Positions 25,554 through 33,126 of a stretch of 33,126 nucleotides of DNA are shown here, piece by piece. Both the position numbers and the translations under genes were made by a program. The stretch lies in assembly GCA_019309145.1 (NCBI GenBank), contig JAFDGR010000013.1, positions 1 through 33,126 of the forward strand. Direction: 5' to 3'. Under the pieces are notes generated by a model, which was given only the letters and a program-made list of their open reading frames with translations, did not search any database and was not told the DNA's origin. Within the stretch, counting starts at the first letter, position 1, and each line of letters begins with the position of its first letter. The stretch is from Deltaproteobacteria bacterium. Its GTDB lineage: Bacteria; Desulfobacterota; DSM-4660; Desulfatiglandales; Desulfatiglandaceae.

Positions 25554-26948
25554 ATGAGTGACACAGAAAAGAACATCAGGGAATTTACCACCCATACCTT
25601 TGGCACCTGGAACCGTCAGAAGGCATGGGCAACCCCCTTGCTGGTGAAGGATGCGGAGGGGGTATTCATGTATGACGAAAAGGGCAAGGGATATATTGAT
25701 TTCTCGTCCCAATTAATGTGTTCAAATCTCGGGCACAAGAACAGGGCCATTATCGAGGCCATCATAAATCAGGCGGAAAAACTGCCCTATATCGCCCCGG
25801 GCTTTGCAAACGAGGCGTCGATGCAGGCGGTTGAGGCCCTTCGCTCGATCATGCCGAAAGGCCTTGACAAATTCTTTTTCTCCACGAGCGGCACCGAGGC
25901 CAATGAGGCGGCCCTCAAGATGGTCAGGCAGTCAAAATTTCCCGCCTACAAGGTGATCTCAAGATACCACTCCTATCACGGGGCTACCGTCGCGAGTGCA
26001 GCCTTTACCGGGGATCCGAGGCGTTGGTTCGCGGAACAGGCCAGGTGCACGGTCCAGGGTGTCCGCTTCGCGCCTGATTGTTACTGCTACCGCTGCCCTT
26101 TCGGCATGGAATATCCGGCCTGCAATGTCCAGTGCGCCCGGTACCTGGATTATATGATCAAGGAAGAAGGAAACGTGGCCGCCATCATCATTGAGCCCGT
26201 GGTGGGGACCAATGGACGTCTTGTGCCGCCGCCGGAGTATTTCCCTCTGGTACGGAAGATCTGTGATGAAAATGGAGTCCTTCTTGTGGCTGACGAAGTA
26301 ATGACCGGGTGGTTCAGGACAGGGAAGGCATTTGCCATGGAAAACTGGCAGGTAACGCCCGATATCCTGACCACTGCGAAAGGGGCCACCGGGGCTTACA
26401 CACCGGCCGGGATCACCGCCGCGACCGACAAGGTAGCGAATTTTTTTGATCAGGAAGTCTTTTGCCATGGCCATACCTATGCCTTCCATCCAATGGCCCT
26501 GTGTGCGATTCCGGCAGCCGTGTCTGAATACAAGAAATTAATGGCATCCGGCCTTCCCCAGAAAACCGCTGCATATCTCAAGGAAAAGCTTTATGCATTG
26601 GCGGACCGCCACGAATGCATCGGCGATGTCAGAGGAATCGGCCATTTCTGGGCGCTCGAAATCGTGAAAAATCGAAAAACAAAAGAACCGTTCAATGTAA
26701 AAGCTGAAAAATTCGCCGGCGGTCCCCTGATGACCGGGCAGATCGCGGCCAATGCCATGCAAAACGGTCTCTATATGGCCGCGTGGTATGACACCCTGGT
26801 TATTGCCCCTCCCCTGATCATCACCGAAGAGGAAATAGACCAGGCAGTGGAAATCCTTGATACATCCCTAAAAATTGGAGATAAGGAAGCAGTCAGTACG
26901 GGAATTCCCGCTTCCAGGAGTTCGGAATTCAGCCAGACCACAGGGTGA
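25554..26948 (+). CDS. Class III PLP aminotransferase, probable beta-alanine (omega) aminotransferase
   Basis: 464 residues. By context it transaminates beta-alanine or beta-aminoisobutyrate to the semialdehyde. Seen: STSGTEANEAALKM near residue 107, SYHGATVASAAFTGDPRR, VVGTNGRLVPPPEYF, LVADEVMTGWFRTG and the PLP lysine in TTAKGATGAYTPAG (about 276). An insertion with CYCYRCPFGMEYPACNVQC resembles taurine-pyruvate aminotransferases, so taurine or another omega-amino acid is a possible substrate. It starts 29 bases after the ureidopropionase stop. The last 20 residues look non-conserved. Confidence 0.9.
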   Translation: MSDTEKNIREFTTHTFGTWNRQKAWATPLLVKDAEGVFMYDEKGKGYIDFSSQLMCSNLGHKNRAIIEAIINQAEKLPYIAPGFANEASMQAVEALRSIMPKGLDKFFFSTSGTEANEAALKMVRQSKFPAYKVISRYHSYHGATVASAAFTGDPRRWFAEQARCTVQGVRFAPDCYCYRCPFGMEYPACNVQCARYLDYMIKEEGNVAAIIIEPVVGTNGRLVPPPEYFPLVRKICDENGVLLVADEVMTGWFRTGKAFAMENWQVTPDILTTAKGATGAYTPAGITAATDKVANFFDQEVFCHGHTYAFHPMALCAIPAAVSEYKKLMASGLPQKTAAYLKEKLYALADRHECIGDVRGIGHFWALEIVKNRKTKEPFNVKAEKFAGGPLMTGQIAANAMQNGLYMAAWYDTLVIAPPLIITEEEIDQAVEILDTSLKIGDKEAVSTGIPASRSSEFSQTTG

Positions 26949-26998
26949 ACAGGGTGTGGCAAGAGGACATCACTTCATCAAAAAGGAGGTTTTATTCC

Positions 26999-28228
26999 AT
27001 GGGAAATCAGGAAGATATTGATTTAAGTGTGGACTTTTGTGGCGTAACCTTCCTCAACCCCTTTGTCCTTGCTTCTGCCCCCCCGACCACCACTGGGGGC
27101 ATGATCGGCAGGGCATTCAAGGCTGGATGGGCAGGAGCCGTTACAAAGACGCTCCTGATCAATGCGAGCACGATCACCAATGTGACGCCGCGTCTCGCAT
27201 CCCTGGGGTTCAAGGGGCAGGCACCCGGCTCGAAGGTCAACTACGCCCTCGAAAATATTGAACTGGTCACTGACCGTGATCTTTCTTTATGGCTCAAGGA
27301 AATAGAGGATCTCAAGAAAAAGTTCCCGGATCACATAGTCATTGCCAGTATCATGGATGACGCGAGCGAACCCAAGGGCTGGCAGCGTCTGGCAAAACAG
27401 TGCGAGGAGGCAGGTGCCGACATGATTGAGCTGAACATGTCTTGTCCCCACGGTATGCCGGAAAGGGGAATGGGCTCTGCCATCGGCCAGGATATAGATT
27501 TGGCGGCACGGGTCACCGGTTGGGTTGCCGAGGCGGTGGATATCCCAGTGATGGCCAAGATGACTCCCAACGTAACGGATGTGGGTCTCGTGGCAAAGGC
27601 CTGCGTGGATGCGGGGGCGGATGCCATCTCCGCCACCAACACGGTTGCGTCCATCATCGGGGTAGACCTGGAAACGCTCTCTCCTCTTCCAAGTGTGTCC
27701 GGCTATTCCGCCCACGGAGGACTGTCAGGGCCGGCCATCAAACCCATCGCCCTGAAGGCCGTCGCCTCGATTGCCGAAGCAACTGATGTCCCTATTTCCG
27801 GTATCGGCGGCATCACCGCCTGGGAGGACGCAGCCGAATTTATCCTGCTTGGCGCATCAACCCTGCAGGTCTGCACAGCGGTCATGATGCACGGGTATTC
27901 CATCATTGACAACCTGGTGGAAGGTCTTGCCGGTTTCATGAAAAAGAAGGGATTCACCACGATCTCCGATATGGTCGGCGTCTCCCTCGAAAAGCTCATT
28001 CCCTTAGGAGAACTTGACACGAAGACCAGGCTTGTTGCCCACATAGATAACACCACCTGCACCCAATGTGATGCGTGCTTCATCTCCTGCAGGGACGGGG
28101 GCTACCAGGCCATTACCAGGGGAAGTGACAAGGTATACAAGGTCACAGAAAAACTCTGCTCCGGGTGTTCTCTCTGCATGCAGGTCTGCCCGGTTTCCGG
28201 TTGTATCACCATGGGTCCAAAATCCTGA
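26999..28228 (+). CDS. preA: PreA-type dihydropyrimidine dehydrogenase subunit
   Basis: FMN- and FeS-containing catalytic subunit reducing uracil or thymine to the dihydro form, 409 residues from ATG 26999 behind AAGGAGG. An upstream in-frame start at 26945 overlaps the aminotransferase and is rejected. The N-terminal barrel carries NPFVLASAPPTT, MSCPHGMPERGMGSAIGQD with the catalytic Cys, PVMAKMTPNVTD and ISGIGGI. The C-terminus has two full ferredoxin motifs, CTQCDACFISC and CSGCSLCMQVCP. The NADH/FAD partner PreT is not adjacent, so electrons may come from another donor such as ferredoxin; that is inference. It lies 50 bases after the aminotransferase. Confidence 0.94.
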   Translation: MGNQEDIDLSVDFCGVTFLNPFVLASAPPTTTGGMIGRAFKAGWAGAVTKTLLINASTITNVTPRLASLGFKGQAPGSKVNYALENIELVTDRDLSLWLKEIEDLKKKFPDHIVIASIMDDASEPKGWQRLAKQCEEAGADMIELNMSCPHGMPERGMGSAIGQDIDLAARVTGWVAEAVDIPVMAKMTPNVTDVGLVAKACVDAGADAISATNTVASIIGVDLETLSPLPSVSGYSAHGGLSGPAIKPIALKAVASIAEATDVPISGIGGITAWEDAAEFILLGASTLQVCTAVMMHGYSIIDNLVEGLAGFMKKKGFTTISDMVGVSLEKLIPLGELDTKTRLVAHIDNTTCTQCDACFISCRDGGYQAITRGSDKVYKVTEKLCSGCSLCMQVCPVSGCITMGPKS

Positions 28229-28297
28229 GGCTTCCGGGATTTTTTTCTGGTCACCGGGTCTCTTTTTCTGATCGAGGCCGCTTGAAAGGAGGAAATC

Positions 28298-29683
28298 ATG
28301 GATTACAAAATCGTGAATGGAACCATTGTCACGGCAACAGATACCTACCGGGCGGACGTGGGTATCAAGAACGGCAAAATCGTTCAGATCGCCAAGAAAA
28401 TCAAAGAACCGGCCGGAGAGGTCATTGATGCGAAGGGCCTCTACGTCCTGCCGGGAGGCATTGATATTCACACCCACCTGGACATGCCTTTCATGGGCAG
28501 CTTTTCGTCGGACGACTTTGAAACAGGAACCATAGCGGCCGCCTTTGGCGGCACCACTTCGCTGGTGGATTTCGCTATCCAGGGAAAGAGGATGAGCCTG
28601 AAGGGCACCCTGAATACGTGGATGAAAAAGGCCAGGAAAAAGGCCGTCATCGATTACGGTTTCCACGTGGCTATTACCGATCTCAACGACAGGGTCATGG
28701 ATGAAATCCCGGAGATGGTCGCCATGGGGGTCCCCAGTTTCAAGTGTTTTCTCGCCTACAAGGGAGCGCTCATGATTGACGACGGGGCTCTCTACCGCAT
28801 TCTCCAAAAAACCAGAAAGGCCGGGGCCCTGGTCATGATCCACGCGGAAAACGGCGACGTTCTGGACATCCTCATCAATGATCTCCTGGCGCAGGGAAAA
28901 ACAGAGCCGAAGTATCATGCCTTGAGCCGGCCGCCCGAGGCCGAGGCCGAGGCCACGGGACGGGGAATCGCCATCGCACAAATGGCAGGTGCACCTATCT
29001 ACATCGTTCATCTCACCTGCAAAGAGGCCCTTGCCAAAGTCAAGGAGGCGCGAGACGCTGGGTTCCCCGTCCTTGCGGAGACCTGCCCCCAGTATCTCCT
29101 CAAGTCGTACCAGAATTATCTTGAACCCGGTTTCCAGGGCGCAAAGTATGTCATGTCCCCGCCGCTGCGGGACAAATCCAACTGGGATGCGCTCTGGAAG
29201 GGTCTAGCTTACGGCGATCTCCAGGTGGTTTCAACGGATCATTGCCCGTTCAATTTCAAAGGCCAGAAAGACAAGGGGAAGAAAAACTTCGCCCTGATTC
29301 CCAACGGCGCTCCCGGTATAGAACACCGGGTTATGCTTCTCTTCCATGAGGGCGTCAATAAAAAGCGAATCGGGCTCAATCGCTTCGTGGAACTGGTCTC
29401 AACCGCACCGGCCAAACTCTTTGGTCTCTTTCCTCAAAAGGGCACCGTGGCCGTTGGCACGGACGCTGACCTGATCCTCTTCGATCCCAAGGCCCCTTTT
29501 AAAATCAGTGCCAAGACACACCATCAGAACGTGGACTACACTCCCTACGAGGGCTTCAAAGGGAAGGGAGTGCCGAGAACCGTGTTTTCAAATGGGCAAA
29601 TCATCGTGAACGACGGGAAATTCATGGGGAAGCCGGGGACCGGGCGTTTTCTCAAGCGCAGGCCTTTTCGCTTGACGGCCTAG
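28298..29683 (+). CDS. Dihydropyrimidinase (D-hydantoinase family)
   Basis: Binuclear Zn amidohydrolase opening the ring of dihydrouracil or dihydrothymine, 461 residues. Start ATG 28298 behind AAGGAGG. Metal ligands visible: HTHLD (about 58-60), the lysine to be carboxylated in SFKCFLAYKGALM (about 148), MIHAENGD (about 182), YIVHLTC (about 239) and the Asp in VSTDHCPFN (about 314). The C-terminal GTVAVGTDADLILFDP and NVDYTPYEG are typical of this family. It lies 69 bases after preA. Substrate choice between hydantoins and dihydropyrimidines rests on the operon. Confidence 0.95.
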   Translation: MDYKIVNGTIVTATDTYRADVGIKNGKIVQIAKKIKEPAGEVIDAKGLYVLPGGIDIHTHLDMPFMGSFSSDDFETGTIAAAFGGTTSLVDFAIQGKRMSLKGTLNTWMKKARKKAVIDYGFHVAITDLNDRVMDEIPEMVAMGVPSFKCFLAYKGALMIDDGALYRILQKTRKAGALVMIHAENGDVLDILINDLLAQGKTEPKYHALSRPPEAEAEATGRGIAIAQMAGAPIYIVHLTCKEALAKVKEARDAGFPVLAETCPQYLLKSYQNYLEPGFQGAKYVMSPPLRDKSNWDALWKGLAYGDLQVVSTDHCPFNFKGQKDKGKKNFALIPNGAPGIEHRVMLLFHEGVNKKRIGLNRFVELVSTAPAKLFGLFPQKGTVAVGTDADLILFDPKAPFKISAKTHHQNVDYTPYEGFKGKGVPRTVFSNGQIIVNDGKFMGKPGTGRFLKRRPFRLTA

Positions 29684-29840
29684 TCCCGGGCTGGTATATG
29701 CTTCAGAAAACTTTAGCTTATCTTAAAGAAAGGAGGGAAACCATCTCGTTTTTATCTGTTTGAGGGAAAACCGGTAGTTGGCGTCATTTCCAAGATCAAC
29801 CAGCCCTTGACAGGGGCAAAAAAAAGGAGGTCATGGACAT

Positions 29841-31388
29841 ATGAGCGAACAACAAAATCAGGAGAGCAAAGGCTGGATCGTTTATCCCCTTGGAAGCAGG
29901 CCCAAATGGCCCCTCGCGGTGCTCTTGGGAATCCAGCAATATCTCACCATGTTCGGCGCAACAGTGCTGATTCCTTTCATCATCGGGGGGGCCATGAAGC
30001 TGCCCCAGCACCAGCTCGCATTGTTAATCTCAACCATCTTTTTCACGTCAGGACTCTGCACCCTGATCCAGCAGTCACCCCTTGGCAATCGCCTGCCCAT
30101 CGTCCAGGGCGGTACCTTTTCATTCTTAGGACCCACCTTCGCGATCATCGGCATGGTTGCCGCCAAGAAGCTCACGGGCCCCGGCCCCCTGTGGCAAATA
30201 CAGATCCAGGAGGTGGCGGGTGCTATCATGATCGCATCGGTGGTGGAAATTTTCCTCGGCTACACGGGTATCATGGGATGGGTGAAAAAGGCAATCAGTC
30301 CCATCGTCATAGGTCCCACCATCGCCATGATCGGTTTGGCACTCTTCAATATTGGTGCCCCCTGGATGGCCAAAAACTGGGTCATCTCGCTCATCACCCT
30401 CTTTGCCCTGGTCATCTATTCCCAGGTCTTTTCCCGGAAATCCAAGGTGTTTCTCTTGTTCCCTGTATTGCTCGCAATCGCCACGGGGTGGCTCTGTTCC
30501 CTGATTGGAACACTGACCGGATGGATCTCGCCTGATAATGCCGCCTATCTGAAGACCGAACTGGTGGGCGCCGCATCCTGGATCAGCTTCAAGCCCATGG
30601 TTCCTTTCAAGTGGGGTTTCCCTGATCTGGGGAGCAGCACCTTGTGGGCAGGGGTCTTTGGCATGCTTGCCGGCTATCTGGCCTCCATGATCGAGTCCAT
30701 CGGCGATTACTATGCCTGCGCCCGTATTTCAGAGGCGCCGGTTCCCACCGGGAAAATGATCTCCCGGGGTCTGGGTGCCGAGGGTCTTGGCTGCCTGATT
30801 GCCGGGATCCTCCAGACCTGTAACGGAACGACCAGCTATTCGGAAAACATCGGGTCCATTGGCCTCACCAGGGTTGCAAGCAGAAGGGTCATCCGGTGTG
30901 GCGCGGTTGTCATGCTGATCATTCCCATAGTCGGTAAATTCGGCGCGGTACTGGCTACCCTGCCGCAGCCCGTGGTGGGGTCCATGTTCGTGGGCCTTTT
31001 CGGATTGATCGCCGCCGTAGGTCTTTCCAACCTCCAAATGGTGAACCTGAACAACTCACGGAACCTTTTCATCATCGGCCTTTCTTTCTTTGCCGGACTC
31101 AGTGTTCCGTACCAGTTCAACACCATGCTTTCCGCCTCGGCCACCCCCATCGACTGGAGCGCGGCCGGCCCGTTTTTTCAGGTCCTCGGGAACATCTTCC
31201 AGGCCATCCTGACCACGGGTATGGCGGTGACCGCCATCCTGGCCATGATCATGGACAACTTGCTCCCCGGTGCCACCAGAGCCGAACGCGGCCTGGAGGT
31301 CTGGGAACAAGAGGCCTCTGACGAGGCATGGGAAAAGGCAGAAGCAGAATGGGCCGCCATGAAAGAAGGAGAAATGCGGCCGGTTTAA
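29841..31388 (+). CDS. NCS2-family nucleobase permease (uracil/xanthine type)
   Basis: 515-residue transporter with 12-14 membrane segments. The start ATG 29841 has AAGGAGG ten bases upstream; ATG 29833 gives only a three-codon ORF. Family features: LLGIQQYLTMFGATVLIPF near the N-terminus, the ESIGDYYACARIS segment in the substrate-binding helix, and NGTTSYSENIGSIGLTRVASR. Its location after the dihydropyrimidinase makes uracil or thymine uptake likely. It ends the operon in front of a terminator. The 157 bases before it include an unused AAGGAGGG near 29730 but no supported gene. Confidence 0.93.
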   Translation: MSEQQNQESKGWIVYPLGSRPKWPLAVLLGIQQYLTMFGATVLIPFIIGGAMKLPQHQLALLISTIFFTSGLCTLIQQSPLGNRLPIVQGGTFSFLGPTFAIIGMVAAKKLTGPGPLWQIQIQEVAGAIMIASVVEIFLGYTGIMGWVKKAISPIVIGPTIAMIGLALFNIGAPWMAKNWVISLITLFALVIYSQVFSRKSKVFLLFPVLLAIATGWLCSLIGTLTGWISPDNAAYLKTELVGAASWISFKPMVPFKWGFPDLGSSTLWAGVFGMLAGYLASMIESIGDYYACARISEAPVPTGKMISRGLGAEGLGCLIAGILQTCNGTTSYSENIGSIGLTRVASRRVIRCGAVVMLIIPIVGKFGAVLATLPQPVVGSMFVGLFGLIAAVGLSNLQMVNLNNSRNLFIIGLSFFAGLSVPYQFNTMLSASATPIDWSAAGPFFQVLGNIFQAILTTGMAVTAILAMIMDNLLPGATRAERGLEVWEQEASDEAWEKAEAEWAAMKEGEMRPV

Positions 31389-31401
31389 CCAAACCCTTTC
31401 C

Positions 31402-31440
31402 GGAGGAAAGTCTGCTCCCGGGCTTTCCTCCACTCTTTTC
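31402..31440 (+). terminator. Terminator at the end of the pyrimidine operon
   Basis: GGAGGAAAG (31402-31410) pairs with CTTTCCTCC (31423-31431) around a 12-base loop, followed by ACTCTTTTC. It begins 13 bases after the permease stop. The T run is interrupted, so efficiency is uncertain. Confidence 0.6.
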
Positions 31441-31474
31441 CAACTCCCCCGGGAAGTTTTTGGAAAAAGCACAC

Positions 31475-31855
31475 GTGCCGAAACCTCTTAAATATGTCCT
31501 CTACGCCTCAATGGTCCTCATTGGGCTGGTGGCAATGTATTCCCTTCTGAACGCCGGAAACCCCCACAGCCTTCTCCGGACCTTTCTCCCCGACCCGAAC
31601 GACGATGTCTACGTGGCTGTGGCCTCCTCGGTCCTGGTTTTTATTCTCGGCTTCATCGTCTTCTTTTCCCGGGACCGTGAAGGGTTCATGGAACTCATTG
31701 AACTGAACCAGAAAAAAATCAGGGACCTCCGCAAGAAGGGCAAGAGTGACGGAGAAATCGCGGAATCCATTCTCGCCGCCATGGGAAGCTACGGGGGGTA
31801 CAAGCACAATCTGGCCCGGAAAAAATTGATCTATTACCTGGCTCAATTCAGGTAG
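31475..31855 (+). CDS. Hypothetical small membrane protein with two predicted helices
   Basis: 126 residues from GTG 31475 (TTG 31460 is possible; a longer reading overlaps the permease gene and crosses the terminator). The N-terminus has a hydrophobic helix (YVLYASMVLIGLVAMYSLL), followed by a short loop with PDPNDD and a second helix (VAVASSVLVFILGFIVFF). The cytoplasmic C-terminal part (GFMELIELNQKKIRDLRKKGKSDGEIAESILAAMG) looks helical, possibly a short SHOCT-like helix pair. I do not recognise a family. It lies 15 bases before the next small gene, so they are probably co-transcribed. Confidence 0.65.
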   Translation: MPKPLKYVLYASMVLIGLVAMYSLLNAGNPHSLLRTFLPDPNDDVYVAVASSVLVFILGFIVFFSRDREGFMELIELNQKKIRDLRKKGKSDGEIAESILAAMGSYGGYKHNLARKKLIYYLAQFR

Positions 31856-31870
31856 GGAAAGCACCGTATC

Positions 31871-32350
31871 ATGAGTTTATTCGGCAATAATGGCTGGCTT
31901 GTCATCGCTCTGGCTTTCTTCGGGATCATCCTGTACATATCCCTGGTCCGGTGGCGGGACAGGAGATGGATCAAAGAAAAATTCGGGGATCGAAGGGTGC
32001 TCGCCATGAGTTTCGGGGTCAACTATTTCGGGAGGGCAATGGAACCGGGACGCTCCCGTAAGAGCAGCGGGTTTCTCCTCCTGCTTCCTGATCGTCTGTT
32101 TTATCGAAGCAGACTGAGAGGACTGGAACTGGAGATCCCAGGGGACAGGATAGTCAGGGTCTATCATGGCAAAAGCCACAAGGGCGAAAACCTTCACCAG
32201 TCAGTGGTCAAAGTGGATTTCTACACCCAGAAAGACGAAAAAGACTGCGTTGCCTTCAAGGTCCCCTATCCTCCCCAGTGGATTCAGGCCATTGAAACCA
32301 CCCTGCTCCGAAAAGCCGAACAGGCCGAACCGGTTTCTTCACCACCATGA
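31871..32350 (+). CDS. Hypothetical protein with one membrane helix and a possible PH-like domain
   Basis: 159 residues. One N-terminal membrane helix (WLVIALAFFGIILYISLV), a basic stretch (RWRDRRWIKEK) that would keep the rest in the cytoplasm, then a beta-rich part of about 90 residues (GFLLLLPDRLFYRSRLRGLELEIPGDRIVRV, VVKVDFYTQ, VAFKV) ending in a short helix, WIQAIETTLL. The strand pattern plus final helix recalls bacterial PH or GRAM domains; this is only a shape resemblance. ATG start behind GGGAAAG. Confidence 0.7.
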   Translation: MSLFGNNGWLVIALAFFGIILYISLVRWRDRRWIKEKFGDRRVLAMSFGVNYFGRAMEPGRSRKSSGFLLLLPDRLFYRSRLRGLELEIPGDRIVRVYHGKSHKGENLHQSVVKVDFYTQKDEKDCVAFKVPYPPQWIQAIETTLLRKAEQAEPVSSPP

Positions 32351-32473
32351 CGCCTCATCCAGGAACCTTCACCACATTTTGCCTGCCGGCAGCCATTGCT
32401 TCAGCTTGACAGAAAATCCTCGTTTTTCTAGCATCACACTGCCGATAGTCATCTCATCTGCTTGGAGGATACC

Positions 32474-32644
32474 GTGGAGATCATCCTGTACATTGTCTTG
32501 GCAGTCCTGGCGGGTTTCTGCCTTCCCACCCAGGCGGGCATCAACGCCCAGCTCAGCATCTTTACCCATTCTTCTGTGATGGCGGCGACCATTTCCTTTG
32601 CCGTGGGCACCATCGCGCTTGTTGCCTATGTTCTCCTTCTTTGA
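32474..32644 (+). pseudogene. Truncated DUF606/YdcZ-type DMT-family transporter (N-terminal third)
   Basis: 56 residues from GTG 32474, with GGAGG five bases upstream. The sequence YIVLAVLAGFCLPTQAGINAQLS...AATISFAVGTIAL matches the start of DUF606-type transporters, which are normally about 140-150 residues. Here two stops in a row (TGA TAA at 32642) end it after two helices, and no continuation is seen in the other frames. In the same stretch a 43-codon ORF from ATG 32650 (AAGGA upstream) encodes one hydrophobic helix ending in VPGD; I cannot assign it. Remnant or small single-domain protein; remnant is more likely. Confidence 0.5.
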
Positions 32645-32800
32645 TAAGGATGTCTGCAGGAAAGCATGTCCTAGAACTAACCAGGATTCCTCCTTGTACC
32701 AGCGTGGTGCCATTCATGATTGTTTCCTCAGGACTAATAGTGTGGTCGGTTATCTCAAGAACTGTGCCGGGAGATCATTGATGCCCAGGGAGATCCCGAA

Positions 32801-33126
32801 CTATCGCACAACGCCGGCCATCTCTTCCAGCACTGCGCAAACGGAAGCGGTGTCCTGGTTTGCCATACCTTCATCCAGGGCTCTTGCATAGATTTCAGCA
32901 GATTTTGAAAGAAGGGGAGTGGAGCAGTGAAGACGTTCGGCAAAGGAAGAGATGATATCAAGATCCTTCTGAAATACGCCGACCTTCATGGTGGCATCAC
33001 TGTATTGTCCCGCGGCCATCATGGGGCCCCTGACCTCAAACATCCGGGAAGTCCCGGCGCCGTCGCTGATTACCCGATACAGGGTCTGGGGATCCAGACC
33101 CGCCTTCATCCCCAGCACGAAGGCCT
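32801..33126 (-). CDS. 3-hydroxyisobutyrate dehydrogenase-like oxidoreductase, C-terminal part (cut by window edge)
   Basis: The frame is open to the right edge, so only the C-terminal end of the gene is present, about 108 residues. The helices with GMKAGLDPQTLYRVISDGAGTSRMFEVRGPMM and the conserved lysine/aspartate segment VFQKDLDIISSFAERLHCSTPLL are typical of the C-terminal domain of beta-hydroxyacid dehydrogenases. These oxidise or reduce 3-hydroxyisobutyrate, 3-hydroxypropionate, tartronate semialdehyde and related compounds. It could reduce the semialdehyde made by the pyrimidine operon, but it is convergent to that operon, so this is only a possibility. Confidence 0.88.
   Translation of the reverse strand, partial: AFVLGMKAGLDPQTLYRVISDGAGTSRMFEVRGPMMAAGQYSDATMKVGVFQKDLDIISSFAERLHCSTPLLSKSAEIYARALDEGMANQDTASVCAVLEEMAGVVR

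Noticed and set aside
29684-29840. Small gene behind the AAGGAGGG near 29730
   Set aside because: No start codon at a suitable distance; the open frame there continues as a shadow of the permease gene.
32642-32644. TGA as a third selenocysteine codon, in the DUF606 fragment
   Set aside because: Immediately followed by TAA, no Cys expected there, and no recoding hairpin seen.

Overview
The window reads as chromosomal DNA of an anaerobic, respiring sulfate-reducing bacterium of the Desulfobacterota (former Deltaproteobacteria). The evidence is a complete dsrMKJOP membrane complex, a Tat-exported periplasmic [NiFe]-type hydrogenase, a class III tetraheme cytochrome c3 and a low-potential 2[4Fe-4S] ferredoxin, with housekeeping genes (mnmG, purA, folD) between them. 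No phage, insertion sequence, tRNA, rRNA or CRISPR array was seen.

Layout. 30-4733 (+): a 1567-residue protein of unknown function with a degenerate HD-like region. 4793-12282 (+): the hydrogen module. It holds a terminator, a promoter overlapped by a 42-nt palindrome, hydrogenase small and large subunits, a strong terminator, an RND/MMPL-type membrane protein fused to a cyclic-nucleotide-binding domain and a degenerate GGDEF domain, a maturation endopeptidase, HypC and cytochrome c3. 12318-18611 (-): ferredoxin and dsrMKJOP, led by an RsbRD-N-like gene behind a good sigma70-type promoter. 18772-23352 (-): mnmG, purA, a long structured non-coding element of 6S-RNA-like shape (strand unresolved), and folD. 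23431-24401 (+): a small ORF translationally coupled to a SAM hydroxide adenosyltransferase. 24530-31440 (+): a compact operon for reductive pyrimidine catabolism (nitrilase-type ureidopropionase, aminotransferase, PreA-like dihydropyrimidine dehydrogenase, dihydropyrimidinase, NCS2 permease). 31475-33126: two small membrane-associated proteins, a truncated DUF606-type transporter and the C-terminal end of a 3-hydroxyisobutyrate dehydrogenase-like gene cut by the window edge.

Main discovery. The hydrogenase large subunit is interrupted by two in-frame TGA codons (6134-6136 and 6143-6145). They stand exactly where the two nickel-ligating cysteines of the N-terminal L1 motif (RxCGxC) should be, giving R-T-U-G-V-U-T. 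The C-terminal L2 motif keeps both cysteines (DPCIAC). An 8-bp hairpin with a GGU loop (6161-6179) sits 23 nt after the second TGA and 32 nt after the first, so one bacterial SECIS element could serve both. If both codons are read as selenocysteine, the Ni site would have two selenium ligands from L1. This is opposite to classical [NiFeSe] enzymes, which carry one Sec in L2. A standard gene caller would break this gene into a 60-residue fragment and a 481-residue fragment.

How the genes fit together. Hydrogen oxidised in the periplasm by the hydrogenase would pass electrons to the cytochrome c3 encoded just downstream and on to quinone or Dsr/Qrc-type complexes. DsrMKJOP links the periplasmic and quinone pools to cytoplasmic DsrC and sulfite reduction. 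The pyrimidine operon would import uracil or thymine, reduce and open the ring, release ammonia and CO2 and transaminate the beta-amino acid.
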